Shown here piece by piece: positions 1-12,562 of a stretch of 64,000 bases of DNA. The position numbers were made by a program, and so were the translations under genes. Under the pieces are notes generated by a model. That model searched no databases and was not told the DNA's origin. It saw nothing but the letters and a program-made list of their open reading frames with translations. Origin of the DNA: Lytechinus variegatus (lineage: Eukaryota > Echinodermata > Echinoidea > Temnopleuroida > Toxopneustidae); the NCBI RefSeq assembly GCF_018143015.1, contig NC_054741.1, positions 58,650,197-58,714,196 of the forward strand, given 5' to 3'. Each line of letters begins with the position of its first letter. The first letter of the stretch is position 1.

Positions 1-220
1 AGTATCATTGAACAACCTGCATGAGTTTCAGGTCAAGTGGCCAAGGTCAAAGGTCATTTAAGGAACTTTTGCCATGTTGGGTGTTGAATTGCCATCAGAA
101 CTGAAAGTTTATGGATCTTGTTCATGAACAAGGACAAAAGGGTGATCAAGTATCACCTATTGTTTTGCACGGTTTTTAGGTCACATTATCAAGGTCAAAT
201 GTCATTTAGGGTAAATGAAT
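1..220. repeat. dispersed repeat with AAGGTCAAAGGTCATTT core
   Basis: The sequence contains a CAAGGTCAAAGGTCATTTA core next to text resembling TTTATGGATCTTGTTCATGAA. The reverse complement of 42770-42910, in an MDH2 intron, carries the same blocks in the same order (CCAAGGTCAAAGGTCATTTA, CATGTTGGG, GGATCTAGTTCATGAA), so this is an interspersed repeat rather than unique intron. The copy is cut by the window start. I see no coding capacity and cannot name the family. Confidence 0.55.
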
Positions 221-578
221 ATACATGTAGCATTTTATTATCATATGAATGGCGTTTTTGTGAATGATTTATTATTCAATAGTCGTTTTCGAAGTCCGCA
301 CTGCTGCTATATTGAATCGCGTAATGCAGGCGAGTCTTCCAGAGGCATTCCACTTGTTGTGTTTTACCCCATGTACATGTATATAGTACATATCAACAAA
401 TTATTCAAAATGAAATATGGTTGGGTAATGGCTCAGCATGAATTCTTGAAGTTTATATTGAAAATGATTTAGAAGTTGTTTTCTGAATATATTTTGCCAG
501 ACGTTTTTGAAATTACAGACCAGTCATTGATGCTCAGACTCATCTATAGATGCATTTCCATGACCTCATATCTTACAG

Positions 579-3500
579 GTGGTAGTAGATGCAGTTTTAG
601 CCATCAAGAAGCCCAACGAGCCCATTGACCTTCACATGGTAGAGATCATGCAGATGCAGCATCGCAGTGATACCGATACCTCCCTGGTACGAGGCCTAGT
701 GATGGACCACGGCGGGAGGCATCCTAACATGAAGAAACGTGTGGAGAAGTCTTTCATCCTCACCTGTAATGTGTCAATGGAATATGAGAAGAGGTAATGC
801 CTATCAAGAATTTTGATGGTGAACTGCTGCTTGAGCTTCACCTGGTTGTCTACTCTCCATTTTGCCTCATCCCACTTGGTCTAAATCTAGTTTGTCTACT
901 ACTCATTTGGTCTAACTGCCATTTAGCACATTTATTGTGTTTTCTCATATCCAGTTAAGATATACCCATGTTGTCTAATACATGTATCCACTTGGTCTAA
1001 TGCCACTTAGACTATATGGTATGATGAACAATTTATTAACCATATTTTCATTTAATATAGCAAAAAATGATGAGTTGTGGAAGGAGATAAAGACCATCTA
1101 GGCATGAAGCTAAATGACATTAGAAAAGTCAAGTATTAGACTAAGTGGTGGTTTTAACTAATGGTAATTAGGCAAAATTGATCATAGACAAAGTGTGTTT
1201 TAATAGCCATGAAGGTGTTGATGATTTCAGAAGTAGATCAATTGCTCATTGGCCGAGTGAAAATAGGCAGTTTTGATTATTAGGAGGCATCACATGGGGA
1301 GCGTTTCATGAAGAATTGCAAGTGGCTTTCTCCAACGAAATTGTTCTCCAATCAGAAGCAGTTGTTTCAAGGAGCTTATACCAGTGAAATTTATGGACAA
1401 ATTTGTTTCATGAACCATTTCTGAGCAGTTTAAGAATTTTTTTATGGGGTTTCTGACATAAAATTTGATGGAACAGGATCAATTCTTTTAGAATATCCTT
1501 GGTTTCTGAGGCGGTCATTGCTCCTCAGATGATTTGAACTAATTCAACTTGAGTATCTATATTTATATTTGGTTGTTTCTTGTATTTGTCACATGTGTTG
1601 GGAAAATGGATAATTACATTGATTTCAATGAGGGCCCCATCTTAACATGTCAGTCAGTAGTTCCTATTGTTTGATTAAGGTACTCTTTCAAACCAGCCAG
1701 GGCCCTGTTGCACAAAAATTTGGGATGATTTTTTACGCTTGATTACGTCAATGATTATATACAATTAAGCCTATAAATCAACTGCATGATTAATCACATG
1801 ATTAATCGCTAACCTTTGTGTTTCCAGTTCCGCGTCTTACCTGGCATTGATTCGTAATCCTGATGACATTGCCGACTTACTATTAAGAATGATTCCTCAT
1901 TGCATATGTCTTTGTTGCTCTTTTTTTTTAGTGAGGTAAACGCCGGGTTCTTCTACAAGTCTGCTGAGGAGAGGGAGAAGCTTGTCCAGGCTGAAAGAGC
2001 TTTCACCGATGAAAAGGTTCAGAAGGTCATTGACCTCAAGAGGAAGGTCTGTGAGGGAAACGACAGAGGATTTGTTGTCATCAACCAGAAGGTACTGTAT
2101 GTCTCAGTATTTATTAGTGTTGGGATACCATTTTGCATCGGTTTTTGGTGTAATTAATTTCCCTCCCACAAATGTACTCTCACACGTACGGTGGAGTCTT
2201 GGTCACGACGGTCACTAAAGGTTAAGTGATCTTTTTTCAGTACAGCCATTGTAGACCTAAGTAGACCCAATAAAAAGCATCTAGAAACATATATTTATCG
2301 CCAAAACTGTTTGTAGCAGTGACTCGACCGTTAGCACCAAGTATATATTCTTAATACCCGAGTACCTTTATTGTGGCTTTTTTATTTAAAAAGTATGGAT
2401 GAATCAAGTTTCTGAGGGTTTGGTGACCTATAAACCTATCTTTGGTGAACTTGATACAAAATGAGATTCTAACATCCTGCGTGCACATATCTATACTTAA
2501 TGAAAGTACTAAGTTCCATGCAGTTTGTTTGGAATTTAGATTCAAACTGTGGTTGGATGTCATTAATGTTTGTCAGTAATAGGTATCATGAAACTTGCTA
2601 AGGAAAGTATTATGAAACTTGCTAATGTCATGAGACTTGCTAAGAAAGGTATAAAACTTGCTAAGGAAATTATCATGAAAGTTGCTAATATCATGAGACT
2701 TGCTTAGGAAGGTATCATCAAACTTGCTAATATCATGAGACTTGCTAAGGAAGGTATCATGAATCTAATAAATATGATTTTAATATATTTGATTTTTTCA
2801 TTTGTCTTTGTTGTACTCACTTGGTATAACTTTGTCAAAATATTATTCATCTCATGATGTGGAGCATAGTTTTCAATGTCAAATGTATTTCATTTGTTTG
2901 AAATGGGAATAACACAAAATATATTCATACAGTCATCGGTTATTGTGATATTAATGTTGGAGATTGCACATTATAAACACACAATTAAATTGTTATTTTT
3001 TACCAGGGTATTGATCCCCTATCATTGGATATGCTTGCTAAGGAAGGTATCATGGCACTACGTAGGGCCAAGAGAAGGAACATGGAAAGGTAGGTTTATC
3101 ATAAACTTTGAATGAGAGGCTCACTGAAAGCTTAATGCATGTAGTCTCAAGGAACAATTATGTTAAAAAAATAGTGTTTCAAAGCTGGGTTAATTGCTAC
3201 AATACTGTCAGAGATCTAGATTTAGTATGCTTTGACATAGATAAGTTGAATAAACCAAATGATGTCATAGCACAAATTCTTGGCAGAAACTGAGTATGCT
3301 GAACATTGCCAAAATGAATAAGCATGTGTGATAATAATTTTTTAGTACTTGTTGGAAAATAAGGACTTATCTACTTCCAGAATGACATTGTTTTGCTACT
3401 TTCTTAGGAATTTTCTAATTATTTATCTAGTAATTAGTTGGTGCATACTTTCAATGATTATTCGTTGGAATTTGTTTGTGGTGCTTATCACAACTTAAAC

Positions 3501-6500
3501 TTGTGTGTAAACGTGGCTTGCTTTTTTTAGGACATTGAATTGAGAGGCTAAGTGTGAGTAAATAATATTTTTACAGGAGCTTTCAGCCTTTCACTAAGAA
3601 AGTTTCTAAATTTACAAAGAAACGTTTTTTGACTTGGGTAGTATTCTGTAATTGAACCCTGAACTTGTCTAAACATTGAAATTTCATATCTTCGGAATGA
3701 AATCAGTTTTCTCCTAGTCATTCCTGGCACAATAAAAGGTTCATACAGACATGGTGAAGCAAGGTTTAGCACTGTTTGCGTACAAACTTAATGGGGTATG
3801 AGGCTTAAGAAATGTACAGGAAAGCAATGTTTTTGTTGCAAGGCGTAGCATTAAGAAAAAAGCACAAATCTTTGGGCCAAAAAAATTCTTTATAAAAACT
3901 TGTGCATAGTAAACCAACCATGCATAGCATTACATGTATATGTTCAGAGTTTCCATTTATAACTAATTAAATCCTTGAATTATAGTGATGAGTTTTTCCA
4001 CGCTACTGGCACTACCCATTCAAATACTTGAGTGTGAAAAATGTTTTAAGATAGGTAAATGGATTATATTAGCAAAAGTGGTAGATTTGTCTCACCATAT
4101 ATCCAGACCTGCCAACCAGTACATTTTGGCATGTTTAGTACGTTTTTGCAACCAAAATACGGCAGTACGTTTTTTCTTTAAAAAATATGTTTTTGTAAAA
4201 AAAATAAAAATCTTTTTTTTTTCTTTTCTTTTTTACAAAATCGTAATTTTATTGAGAAAAATCATCTCTATATGTCTGTATTTCATAAAGATCAATGTAA
4301 TTTCAGGTAACTTGGTTTTTTTTTCAATCATTTTGTTGAAACCAGGGTGAGATATACACATCTTAAAAAAAAAATTTATCTGCAAGATAAGTGGGCATTT
4401 TAGCTTGCATGCAGCTTGAGCGCCACGATGAGCGAGTGCGCCACGCATTATGAAATATACACTTTTTTTTATCACAGAATACAATTTTTCATATCCAGAG
4501 GTTGGCAGGTCTGTATATCTAAACACTAAGAAGAATATTGGTGAGTTTTGTCTCATTCATTCTAAATGAAGCTTAACGAGTAACTTACTCCAATTATATT
4601 ATCAGACTGAAGTTGGGATCATTTTCTTAAATTATTAACAGGTTACCCCTGGCCTGTGGTGGTGTAGCAGTTAACTCCTTTGATGATCTCACCCCAGAAG
4701 TTCTAGGCGAAGCTGGACTGGTCTATGAGCATGTCTTGGTAAGCAGAATCAGAAAGATCCTAACCTTTGCAGAGTTCTTTTATTGTAATGTATTAACCAG
4801 GCTATTGTCATATGATTTTGCATATTTGATTAGGAATTGAAAAGCTACAGGTGTGTAATACAGTGTATGTGTTCAAAGACTGACTGATAAAAAAATCTAT
4901 CCAACTGTTGTAGTACTGGTTAGAGATTTGTCATATTTAGTCTTTGGCATTCAAATTGTGTTTCCCTGCAAAAAGCCGGGAAAACACTGCTAGGTATAAC
5001 ATTGCTCTTATTAGGATTCTTTTATTTCCTAATTTTAATTCAACATGATTCACTGTTAATATGCATTTTTGTGGGGCCTTTTAGTAAATATATTAAGTTT
5101 ACCCACTATCTATATCATAACTTCTTTGGATCATAGCTGAATTTGTTCATATTAGGACCTGGTGGGTGTTTCATAAAGCTGTTCATAAGATACGAATGCC
5201 TTTACGCACGACTGGTGATCCTTTCTTGTGCTATGTGATATCTCTATGTAATTGTGATATGACCTGAGAATATGTTCCAGTCGTGCGTAAAGTCGTTCGT
5301 AACTTTACGAACAGCTTTATAAAACACCACCCTGGATGGTGTTTTATAAAGCTATTCGGGCGACTTTGCCAGTGACTGATGACCATCTGTAGGGGGCTTA
5401 AATAGCTTCTTAGGACTCCAGCATACATGACCTTACAAGATCTCCAGCATGCAAAGACAATGATCACCCGATTCCCAAAATCATTTTGATCCCCATTGCA
5501 GCTGAAATCTGGCATTTCCAAATTTCTAAGTTATCTGAATGGAAATTTCGAGATTTAATTAGGCTTATTGTAAAATCACTCCATTATATGAAAACATGCA
5601 AAAATTGAGGCATCTTATTTAGCACAAGAAAGGTTCACCAGTAATGTTTAAAGTTGTATATAATGTAAGAACCCCCTCCCTTGGAATAATCAATAACTGT
5701 AATGTCAAAGTCCATTTCAGAAAATCAAGAATGCTCAAGGTGTGTAAAAATAAGTTACAGAGAATGATAAAAATATGTTGTATAAGGTCAGTGTGAACAG
5801 CATTCAACATTGGAGTCATTATTTCCTTCATTGATGTGATTTATAGGGAGAGGACAAGTACACATTTGTCGAGGAATGCAAGAACCCTCAATCGGTGACT
5901 ATCATGATCAAGGGCCCGAACAGACACACCCTCACCCAGATCAAAGATGCTACTCATGATGGTCTCAGAGCTGTCAAGAATGCCATTGATGATGGTAAGT
6001 TGCTTCTTGCTGATGCTCATTCTCATTTGCGTATTTTAGCAAGTTTGTAGGTTCTGTGACATTTGCTCCTGTGACAGTTTAACAGACTGCTAGGCCTGTA
6101 TTCTGAAGTCAGGTTTAATTTAAACTCGGGTTTAAAGTTGTGGTTTAAGTATGGAAAGCCTATTGTGACATAATCACTAACAGTAGAGATATAATAGTTC
6201 AGCTCATTTGACTCTCAAATCATTCACAATTGTCTAGCAATCATATATAGATAATTGTCGTCACAATCAAAGAACCGGGAAAGAGCAGAGTAAAAATTTG
6301 AAACATACATCTCAATAAAAATTTTGACACTTTCCCAGAATTTTAGCACAGAGTTAGACCATGGCCTAAGTTAAACCTGAATTCGGAATACGGGCCATTA
6401 AGTCTAACATGAACTTGAACTTCTAAGCTAACTCTGACTTTAATCTTAAGGCATGGTCACACCGGCCGAGCATTGTTGGAGCGCTCGTGGAGCGGAGAGA

Positions 6501-9069
6501 AAGAAATCATCACCGCTCGCTACCGTTTACCATTTTCTATTTTGATTGTTGTTGTTTTTTTTTATTTTTGTTTTCGATTTTTTCCCCAGTTTTGAGAGCG
6601 AAATTCGACCCTCTTTTCCTACCGCTCCAACAACGCTCGGCCGGTGTGACCATGCCTTTAAATAAAAAACAAAAACAATGATGCTTATACCTCACCCTAT
6701 ATCTTGAGCGTAGGAGTGCTTGTCCCAGGATCAACTGTCCCGTTACCCTTTTGTGAACTAGACTATTTTTAATGTATATAATGTTGTTTCCCTATGCAGA
6801 CAATATAGTAGATTGAACCTTTTTTTTTTTTTTTTTTTTTAATTTTTGTATTGCAAATATTTTTTGATTGTCAGATTTAGCAGTAACTGTTGATTATCTT
6901 ACATCTTACTGTAGAAAGCAACAGCATCGTTGCGGGTCCAAATGTAAAGATTCAATGGCATCATGTATTGCATCAGAACTCCTTGAGCTGTGCCACATGT
7001 GATTCTGAGTGGATGTTCTTTTTTTTTTTTTTTTTTTGTTATTTATCTCCTCTTGAAGTTTAATGGCTTTGTAATAGTTCTCTTTAGGGCAACTCCATCA
7101 AGTATGTATGCTCAACCCCCTTTCTGTTGGACCTAACAGAAATGATTAAGCCCAGATGTCTATTTCATATGAAAAGCTATCATGCTCACATTTTTGTCTC
7201 GCCTGCATAGCAGAGCGGAACTTTAGGCACCGTTTCTCCGAGGTGTTATACTTGTTTAATGATGTGAGCAGTTCATGGAGTGAAGTGAGCAAAGAGAATA
7301 ATATGGTTCAGACAAAGGTTTGATTATATAAAGGAATTGTCTTGAATTATATGATGAGTACCCTTTTGTGTGAATCCTTCCTGTCAGGTTGTGTGGTTCC
7401 AGGAGCAGGTGCCCTTGAAGTGGCCATCTACGCTGCCCTACAGAAGTTCAAGGAGACGGTCAAAGGTCGTGCTAGGCTTGGTGTCCAGGCCTACGCCGAG
7501 GCTCTTCTGGTCATTCCCAAGGTCCTGGCCCAGAACTCTGGTCTAGATGCCCAGGAGACCATGGTCAAGCTACTGGAGGAGTATGCAGAGTCTGGTCAAC
7601 CTGTCGGGGTCGACATATCATCAGGTCAGTTATCGAGATTTTTTATATTTGTTAGATTAAACAAATTACCATTGACTTTGCATGCTGGTGCTCCAGGGGA
7701 AATTTCCCTTGTGATTTTGTGAAGGGGAAAAATTATCATTACAAAATAATCTGATTTCGTGAGTTTGAATTTCTGAAATTTTGAAGTACATGATCAAAAC
7801 CTTGATTGGGAATTTTTACTTGGTAAAGTTACCCACAACTTAAGGAATGACTGGAGCATGTTCTTATGTCCTAAATGAATGACATAGGAATGTATCGTTT
7901 ACAATAAGAAGGGGTCACCAGTCATGCGTAAAGTCATTTGTCTCTTGTGAACGGCTTTATGAAACACCCACCAGGGAAAATTTCCCCAGTGAAGGTGGAA
8001 AATTATAGTTGCAAAATAATCTGATTTCATGAGTTTGAATTTCTGAAATTTTCAAGTACACGATCAAAACCTTGTTTGGGAATATGTACATGATGTATGT
8101 TTGGCACCATTTCTTTTACAGAAGTTCAATATATTTTTTTTCCGACTCCTATATATCATTGGTTCAGATTTTCCATCGGAGGTAAATGGTTTCTTGGGAG
8201 GAATAGATTCCTTGAAGCCAAGTATGTAACTTCTAGAGTAAAATGTAATTGTCTGAAAATTGGCATGAATTAAGAGTAACTCTTAGCTTCATTTTCATTC
8301 TTTGATAGGTGAAGCAGTAGTTGCATCAACAGTAGGAATCTGGGATAACTATTGTGTGAAGAAACAGATTCTTCATTCATGGTAAGTAATGTATGACTAC
8401 ATATTGAAATCATTCATGACTCTTTAATGTCATCATATATTTATTTTATTCACCCATTCTCTACCCCATTTTCAACATTAGATATAAATGCATAATAGGG
8501 TTGTGACATACCCATGATTAGGTCTATGCACAATTTGTTCTTACTATTTTTGCCTTCCTTGAACAGGCCATGCACACAAAATATTATACACACACCTTAT
8601 CACTTGGCAGTGAAGGCACTAGAAATTCTGAGGAGTTTCTTGAGTTACTAACTACACATCTCTCCAGGATTCTAACAAAAATGTTCCCCATTTTCCTTGA
8701 AATAAGTTTAATATATTTTTTTAGTGAAATATATACAATAATTATCTTACTTGTCCTAAATTAATACTCATTAAAACTTCAGTAGTGTGTATTCCGTCTT
8801 TATCTAAAACCTTTTGTATAAGGTACTATCACTGGCCAAACACGGTGAAAGTTTATACTTCTTAGGAGATGAAGTGATTTGGTTGGTGTACTCTAGATGT
8901 ATTTATTGTTCTATATATATATTTATGAACTCATATTCATATTCTAATAACTGTATTTCACATTTTGTTTCTCTCCTCTTACCACAGTACCGTCATCGCC
9001 AGTAACCTCCTCCTTGTAGACGAGATCATGAGAGCTGGGTTATCATCGCTCAAAAATACAGCAGGGTGA
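579..9069 (+). CDS. CCT6: T-complex protein 1 subunit zeta (CCT6), 3' two thirds, eight exons
   Basis: CCT6 is one of eight paralogous subunits of the cytosolic chaperonin TRiC/CCT, an ATP-driven double ring that folds actin, tubulin and other proteins. Exons (acceptor AG and donor GT seen at each internal boundary): 579-793, 1932-2091, 3007-3089, 4642-4738, 5847-5994, 7388-7624, 8309-8381, 8988-9069 (TGA at 9067-9069). They total 1095 bases, i.e. 364 residues in one frame, against about 530 for the family, so roughly the first 165 residues lie left of the window. Diagnostic stretches are [19 protein letters not shown] and [17 protein letters not shown] (apical/intermediate), [29 protein letters not shown], the nucleotide-side [15 protein letters not shown], and the C-terminal [13 protein letters not shown] and [16 protein letters not shown]. 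No damage is visible. The introns carry MITEs and a minisatellite. The next gene on the right is convergent. Confidence 0.97.
1298..1410. repeat. degenerate GGGGAGCGTTTCATGAA-type MITE fragment
   Basis: This CCT6 intron stretch begins with GGGGAGCGTTTCATGAAGAA and ends in a TTTGTTTCATGAACC segment. The terminal motif is shared with the elements at 9478-9640 and 24510-24666. It is too degraded to set exact ends. Confidence 0.35.
2581..2764. repeat. minisatellite of CTTGCTAAGGAAGGTATCAT units in a CCT6 intron
   Basis: About eight imperfect units of 16 to 24 bases are built from ACTTGCTAA, GGAAGGTATCATGA and ATATCATGAG blocks. The last unit (around 2741-2762) contains a 21-base string identical to the coding sequence of the next CCT6 exon (around 3034-3054, encoding LAKEGIM), 300 bases downstream. 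The array therefore looks seeded from, or recombining with, the exon. The surrounding intron is otherwise plain AT-rich sequence. Confidence 0.75.
4104..4513. mobile_element. non-autonomous DNA element with CAGACCTGCCAACC inverted termini
   Basis: The left end CAGACCTGCCAACC and right end GGTTGGCAGGTCTG are exact inverted repeats in the CCT6 intron between 3089 and 4642. Both sides are flanked by TATATC (4098-4103 and 4514-4519). Ends starting CAG and a target-duplication-like flank suggest hAT, but only six flanking bases match where hAT normally gives eight. The interior is A/T homopolymer-rich and encodes nothing credible. Confidence 0.6.
5161..5332. mobile_element. foldback MITE with GGTGGGTGTTTCATAAAGC ends
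   Basis: The left end GGTGGGTGTTTCATAAAGCT pairs with the right end AGCTTTATAAAACACCACC, and the inner GCACGACTGG pairs with CCAGTCGTGC. A second, partial left end starts at about 5337. Related copies are a right half at 7915-7975 and a diverged full copy at 35818-35990. Confidence 0.65.
6093..6396. mobile_element. MITE with GGCCTGTATTCTGAAGTCAG ends
   Basis: The left terminus GGCCTGTATTCTGAAGTCAG plus GTTTAA is mirrored by the right terminus TTAAACCTGAATTCGGAATA followed by CGGGCC. A related diverged copy lies at 62606-62919 with the same internal text (TAGCACA, GTTAGACCATG). The element has no coding capacity. Confidence 0.65.
6449..6657. mobile_element. 209-bp MITE with AGGCATGGTCACACCGGCCG termini and TTA duplication
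   Basis: The left end AGGCATGGTCACACCGGCCG and right end CGGCCGGTGTGACCATGCCT are perfect inverted repeats, extended by GAGC(A)TTGTTGGAGCG against CGCTCCAACAACGCTC. TTA flanks both sides (6446-6448 and 6658-6660), which fits the 3-bp TWA target site of PIF/Harbinger elements. The open reading frames here on both strands are by-products of the element. Confidence 0.7.
7690..8090. repeat. diverged local duplication inside a CCT6 intron
   Basis: Blocks at about 7692-7815 and 7970-8090 share AAAATAATCTGATTTC, GAGTTTGAATTTCTGAAATT and GATCAAAACCTTG in the same order, with about 10% visible differences. Between them is the right half of a GGTGTTTCAT-type MITE (GGCTTTATGAAACACCCACC at about 7952-7971). 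Confidence 0.6.
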
Positions 9070-9477
9070 TTTTACCCGCCAACTAGTCTAACCAGCTTAA
9101 GTAATAATATTGTCGTAAATTAATGTCTTTTTGTTAAGTCAACAAATGCCCATTCATTCATACTGGTGTGTTCGTTTAAAGAGATTGTGTGTTTTTCAGC
9201 CAATATCTAATAGATATGTGATAGTAGGTTTCCGCTTTCCAGACTTCAGAAGAAGCAACACAGTATGTGCTCTCGGACGCTGGTATGAAATTAAATAATG
9301 GTTTTCCGTTTCATGAACTCCGAGAGGCATTGGTTATGAGTTGATAACAGTTCTCAGACATAGCCTTTGTAGTTGTTGCCTAACCAAAACAAGTCTCCAG
9401 TTCTAAATTCTTAGCTTTCATATGGCTACCTGTTCATAGCCAATGATCAGTCATGGTTAGATGATCAATACCATGAA

Positions 9478-9640
9478 GGGGGTGTTGCATCAACATTTCC
9501 TTCCAGCACCTGACAACTTTCCTTGATTATGATTGGCTGAGAGGCAATGTTGCCATAGTAACTGTCGGTTAAAACAGTACTTGTTGGATAGGATAAAATG
9601 TCTGACAAGTCCTTTCATGAAATGCTCCCCTTCATTTTCA
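9478..9640. mobile_element. GAAGGGGGTGTTGCATCAAC-type foldback MITE
   Basis: The left end GAAGGGGGTGTTGCATCA is mirrored imperfectly by the right end CCTTTCATGAAATGCTCCCC followed by TTC. The internal TGATTGGCTGAGAGGCA and AGTAACTGTCGG are shared with 24510-24666, so both belong to one family. Confidence 0.55.
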
Positions 9641-9650
9641 TCGGATTTCA

Positions 9651-9940
9651 AGGGGCGTCATGGTCTAGTGGTTACGACTCTCGTCTCTCAATCAGAGGGA
9701 TGTGGGTTTGAATCCCAGCCATGGCATGAATTCCTTCAGCAAGAAATTAAACCACATTGTGCTGCACTCAACCCAGATGAGGTGAATGGGAACCCAGCAG
9801 AATTAATTCCTTGAAATGCACTGAGTGCTGAAAGGCTGTTGGAGCTAAAAGCTGGGGTAATAATAACAACAACAATGCGCCTCGGAATAGATTATTTCTA
9901 GATAGATGGCGCAATATGAATGCCTATCAATATTATTATG
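9651..9940 (+). mobile_element. tRNA-derived SINE
   Basis: The head has RNA polymerase III promoter boxes: box A-like TGGTCTAGTGGTTACGAC and box B-like GGGTTTGAATCCC. The body follows (CCTTCAGCAAGAAATTAAAC, CACATTGTGCTGCACTCAAC, CAGATGAGGTGAATGGG), then an AATAATAACAACAACA stretch and a 3' module containing GATTATTTCTAGATAGATGG. A full reverse-strand copy at 52528-52792 has the same parts in the same order, which defines the element. It is not a functional tRNA: the acceptor arms do not pair well. Confidence 0.8.
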
Positions 9941-10244
9941 TTTATATTCCTATTTGTTGCATCCTAGTGTCAAATATTGAAGAACATGCATGTGATAAGT
10001 ACCCTGCACAGTGGACTCTTGTCTCAGTCTACAAGTATAATTGTAATTCCAGGAGAGCATTTTATGAAAAAAAGTGTTTTTCACTGACTATGTCGTTCTG
10101 AGCCAATCAGAAGTAAGGATTTCAGTAGCTGTTCTGTTTCTGTGTGCTTTTTTTCTGTTTGTGGTAACTCCCTCAGAAACTCGGCAGGACAGTGTTTTTG
10201 CTGGTAAACGCCAAGCTGGTATATAACCAATTACGTAGGAAAAC

Positions 10245-10403
10245 ATTTTACGTCTAGCTTAATCGAGTCATAGTGACTGTCCTTATAGACAGATATTGCT
10301 CTCGGGCATTTTTGCCAACGTGGAGACAATGGCAAAGTGTGGATACAAACTCACAACCTTGCGATTATGAGTTCAATACTCTAACCACTGGACCACACAA
10401 CCC
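10245..10403 (-). mobile_element. second type of tRNA-derived SINE, fragment
   Basis: On the minus strand the head reads GTGGTCCAGTGGTTAGAG (box A) and later GTTGTGAGTTTGTATCC (degraded box B), followed by CATTGTCTCCACGTTGGC. The body differs from the SINE at 9651, so this is probably another tRNA-headed family. Confidence 0.55.
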
Positions 10404-12169
10404 GTAGCGTAAAAAGTAGCTTAAAACAAATAGTCACTAAAAATCACTGGCTAATTTGCTTCATAAAATGTTCCCATGATGTATACAGAGCTACCAAGTA
10501 GTACTGGTTTTCAGTAATTATAACTTCAAAAAATGTGAAAGAATACTGGTGGTTTCATGCAAATTTCTGATTTCTAAAGTTTCAATGCGTGTGTTGTCCT
10601 ATGGTATTTCTGTGAAAATACTGATTTTCAGCCTTTGAAATACTAAAATGTTCTTGATTAGGTTTACATCTCTGTGTTTATTTACTTTCCTTTAAAGGTG
10701 TCATGTGGGCATTATCACTGAACACGGACTATGTGGGAGCTTTACCTCATGTTTCTAATGTGTGTAACCAACCTGTTATATTTATTTATTAGGATGTTTT
10801 AATCAGGGATTTCAGTAATATTAAACAGAAAGCAAGTTTTGTTCAGTTATTCAGAGGCCTGTTACATGAAACTTTTTGTCAAAGACGAGGAAGAAGCGAC
10901 TGTTATAAACTCCTAAAATTGTGTCATTTTATTGGCTGATGGTGAAGTTGCAACAGAGTTCTTGCAATTGCGATTAATAAAAAGTTTTATAAAAATGGAC
11001 CAGGTGCTACTAGAAAGCTGTTGTATAATATGAATGAATGGGCATTTTGTGACTAGTTGACTGTGTGATGATGCAGGGCTATTTAGCACCATCTCTTTTT
11101 TGTTACTAATATTTGTAATTTTTTCTCTACATATTTAATTCACATAAAGTTATGCTGAAAGCTTGCAACCGCGGCTGAGAAATTATGAGAAGAGATGAAA
11201 ATACCCACTATTAATTAAAAACTTTGAATACCCAAGAATTGCTGAAATCAAACTTCGCATAAGGTCTATAATTCTTCTATATGAAACATTCTTGACTACC
11301 GATAGTCCATTCCTCAAGTATTACATTCGAATCCTTGATTTATGCTATTCATTTGTTGGTAATCTCTTGTCTAAACACAGTGCAAATATACTACACAAAA
11401 TGCACAAGTCTGTAACTGGTTTATAGTAAGAAATATGGATTCTGTTTACTGTAACTGCTCCATGTGTTCCCCGATTTGAAAGGCATTTCTAGGTGGTAGA
11501 TAGGGCACATATGATTGCTAGTCGGCACCTGATCAAATCACCAGTATGTAATGGCTTGTTACTAGTTGGTTGTGGGTTGACGTAGCTCACTTGCTGGACA
11601 TTTTCTGGTATAAAAAAATGATGAGTAACCTAAGGATTATGAAAAGCAGAATGTCTAACCACTATCTCACTTCAGCAAATTAACAATTCTTATCAATAGA
11701 TAGCTGGACAAGCTGGCAATTAAGCTGGGGGTATTTGAAGATAGCTGGGGGTGTCTGCTAATGTCAGATAAACTGGTTGATTTACCTCCCCCCTCCTCCT
11801 CCCTGTTCTAACCCTAAAGGGATATGCAGTATGATAGTACTTTATAAACTTGCAACCAATTGCAATAAAGCCTTATGTAATTATGGTAGTGGTGTGTCAT
11901 TTTTTTTCAGTACCATGTAATCTGAATGCTGTGATATGTCAGTGATGAATAAAAGTCTTGATTTGATATTACAAATTAAGATAGCAAAGTAAATTTTGTT
12001 TGATTGTATTATACATTCCGTTTTTTTCTAAATCGGGATAGAGGAAGGAAATTCTGATTATGTTTGTAAAGTGGTGATATGAATGAAATCTATCTCATAA
12101 CAAGTACTTTATTTGAGCAATTTGCTTATGACCCAGTAGGAAGAAATTTCTTGAATGCTCAAGCGCTTG

Positions 12170-12235
12170 ATCAAGGTAGGCGTGCTAAAGCTGGGGTAAT
12201 AATAATACCAGGGCCCGCTGGGAGAACAGTTTTCG
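12170..12235 (+). repeat. SINE body fragment
   Basis: The segment GCTAAAGCTGGGGTAATAATAA matches the middle of the SINE at 9651-9940 (AGCTAAAAGCTGGGGTAATAATAA) without its tRNA head. This is a truncated copy. Confidence 0.45.
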
Positions 12236-12356
12236 GAACTAAAGTGGCTACCCTGGGAAAATATGTCATTATCATGACTGGTAGTAATGAGTATTTTTAT
12301 TGACTTGTCATGGTTTTGAGAGGATGGTTTATCAAATAAAAAGGATCCAAACTGGT

Positions 12357-12562
12357 TCTATGACATTTGCTCCAGGACAATTGCTCTGATGGAAAATCTG
12401 CACATTAAGAAAAACATAAAACCTCACCTCCAAAACTAAATAAACCCTAACTCTAATCTTAAAATTATTATGATCCATAAACTGTTACATTCCTTACTCT
12501 AATCTTCCTTCTGAGATATTAAGACAGGAGCAATTGTCCAGGAGCAAATGTTGTGTCACTTC
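12357..12562. mobile_element. MITE with TGACATTTGCTCCAGGACAA ends
   Basis: The left end TATGACATTTGCTCCAGGAC plus AATTGCTC is mirrored by the right end GAGCAATTGTCCAGGAGCAA followed by ATGTTGTGTCA. Shorter relics of the same end are at 6056-6080 and 43360-43392. Confidence 0.65.

Noticed and set aside
2581-2764. CRISPR-like spaced repeats
   Set aside because: Units are imperfect, adjacent and lack unique spacers, and the sequence is a eukaryotic intron.
3985-4556. Frames in the CCT6 intron
   Set aside because: A/T homopolymer-rich interior of an inverted-repeat element, not conserved protein.
9651-9725. Functional tRNA gene
   Set aside because: Box A and B are present, but the acceptor arms do not pair and a SINE body follows; the same structure recurs at 52528-52792.
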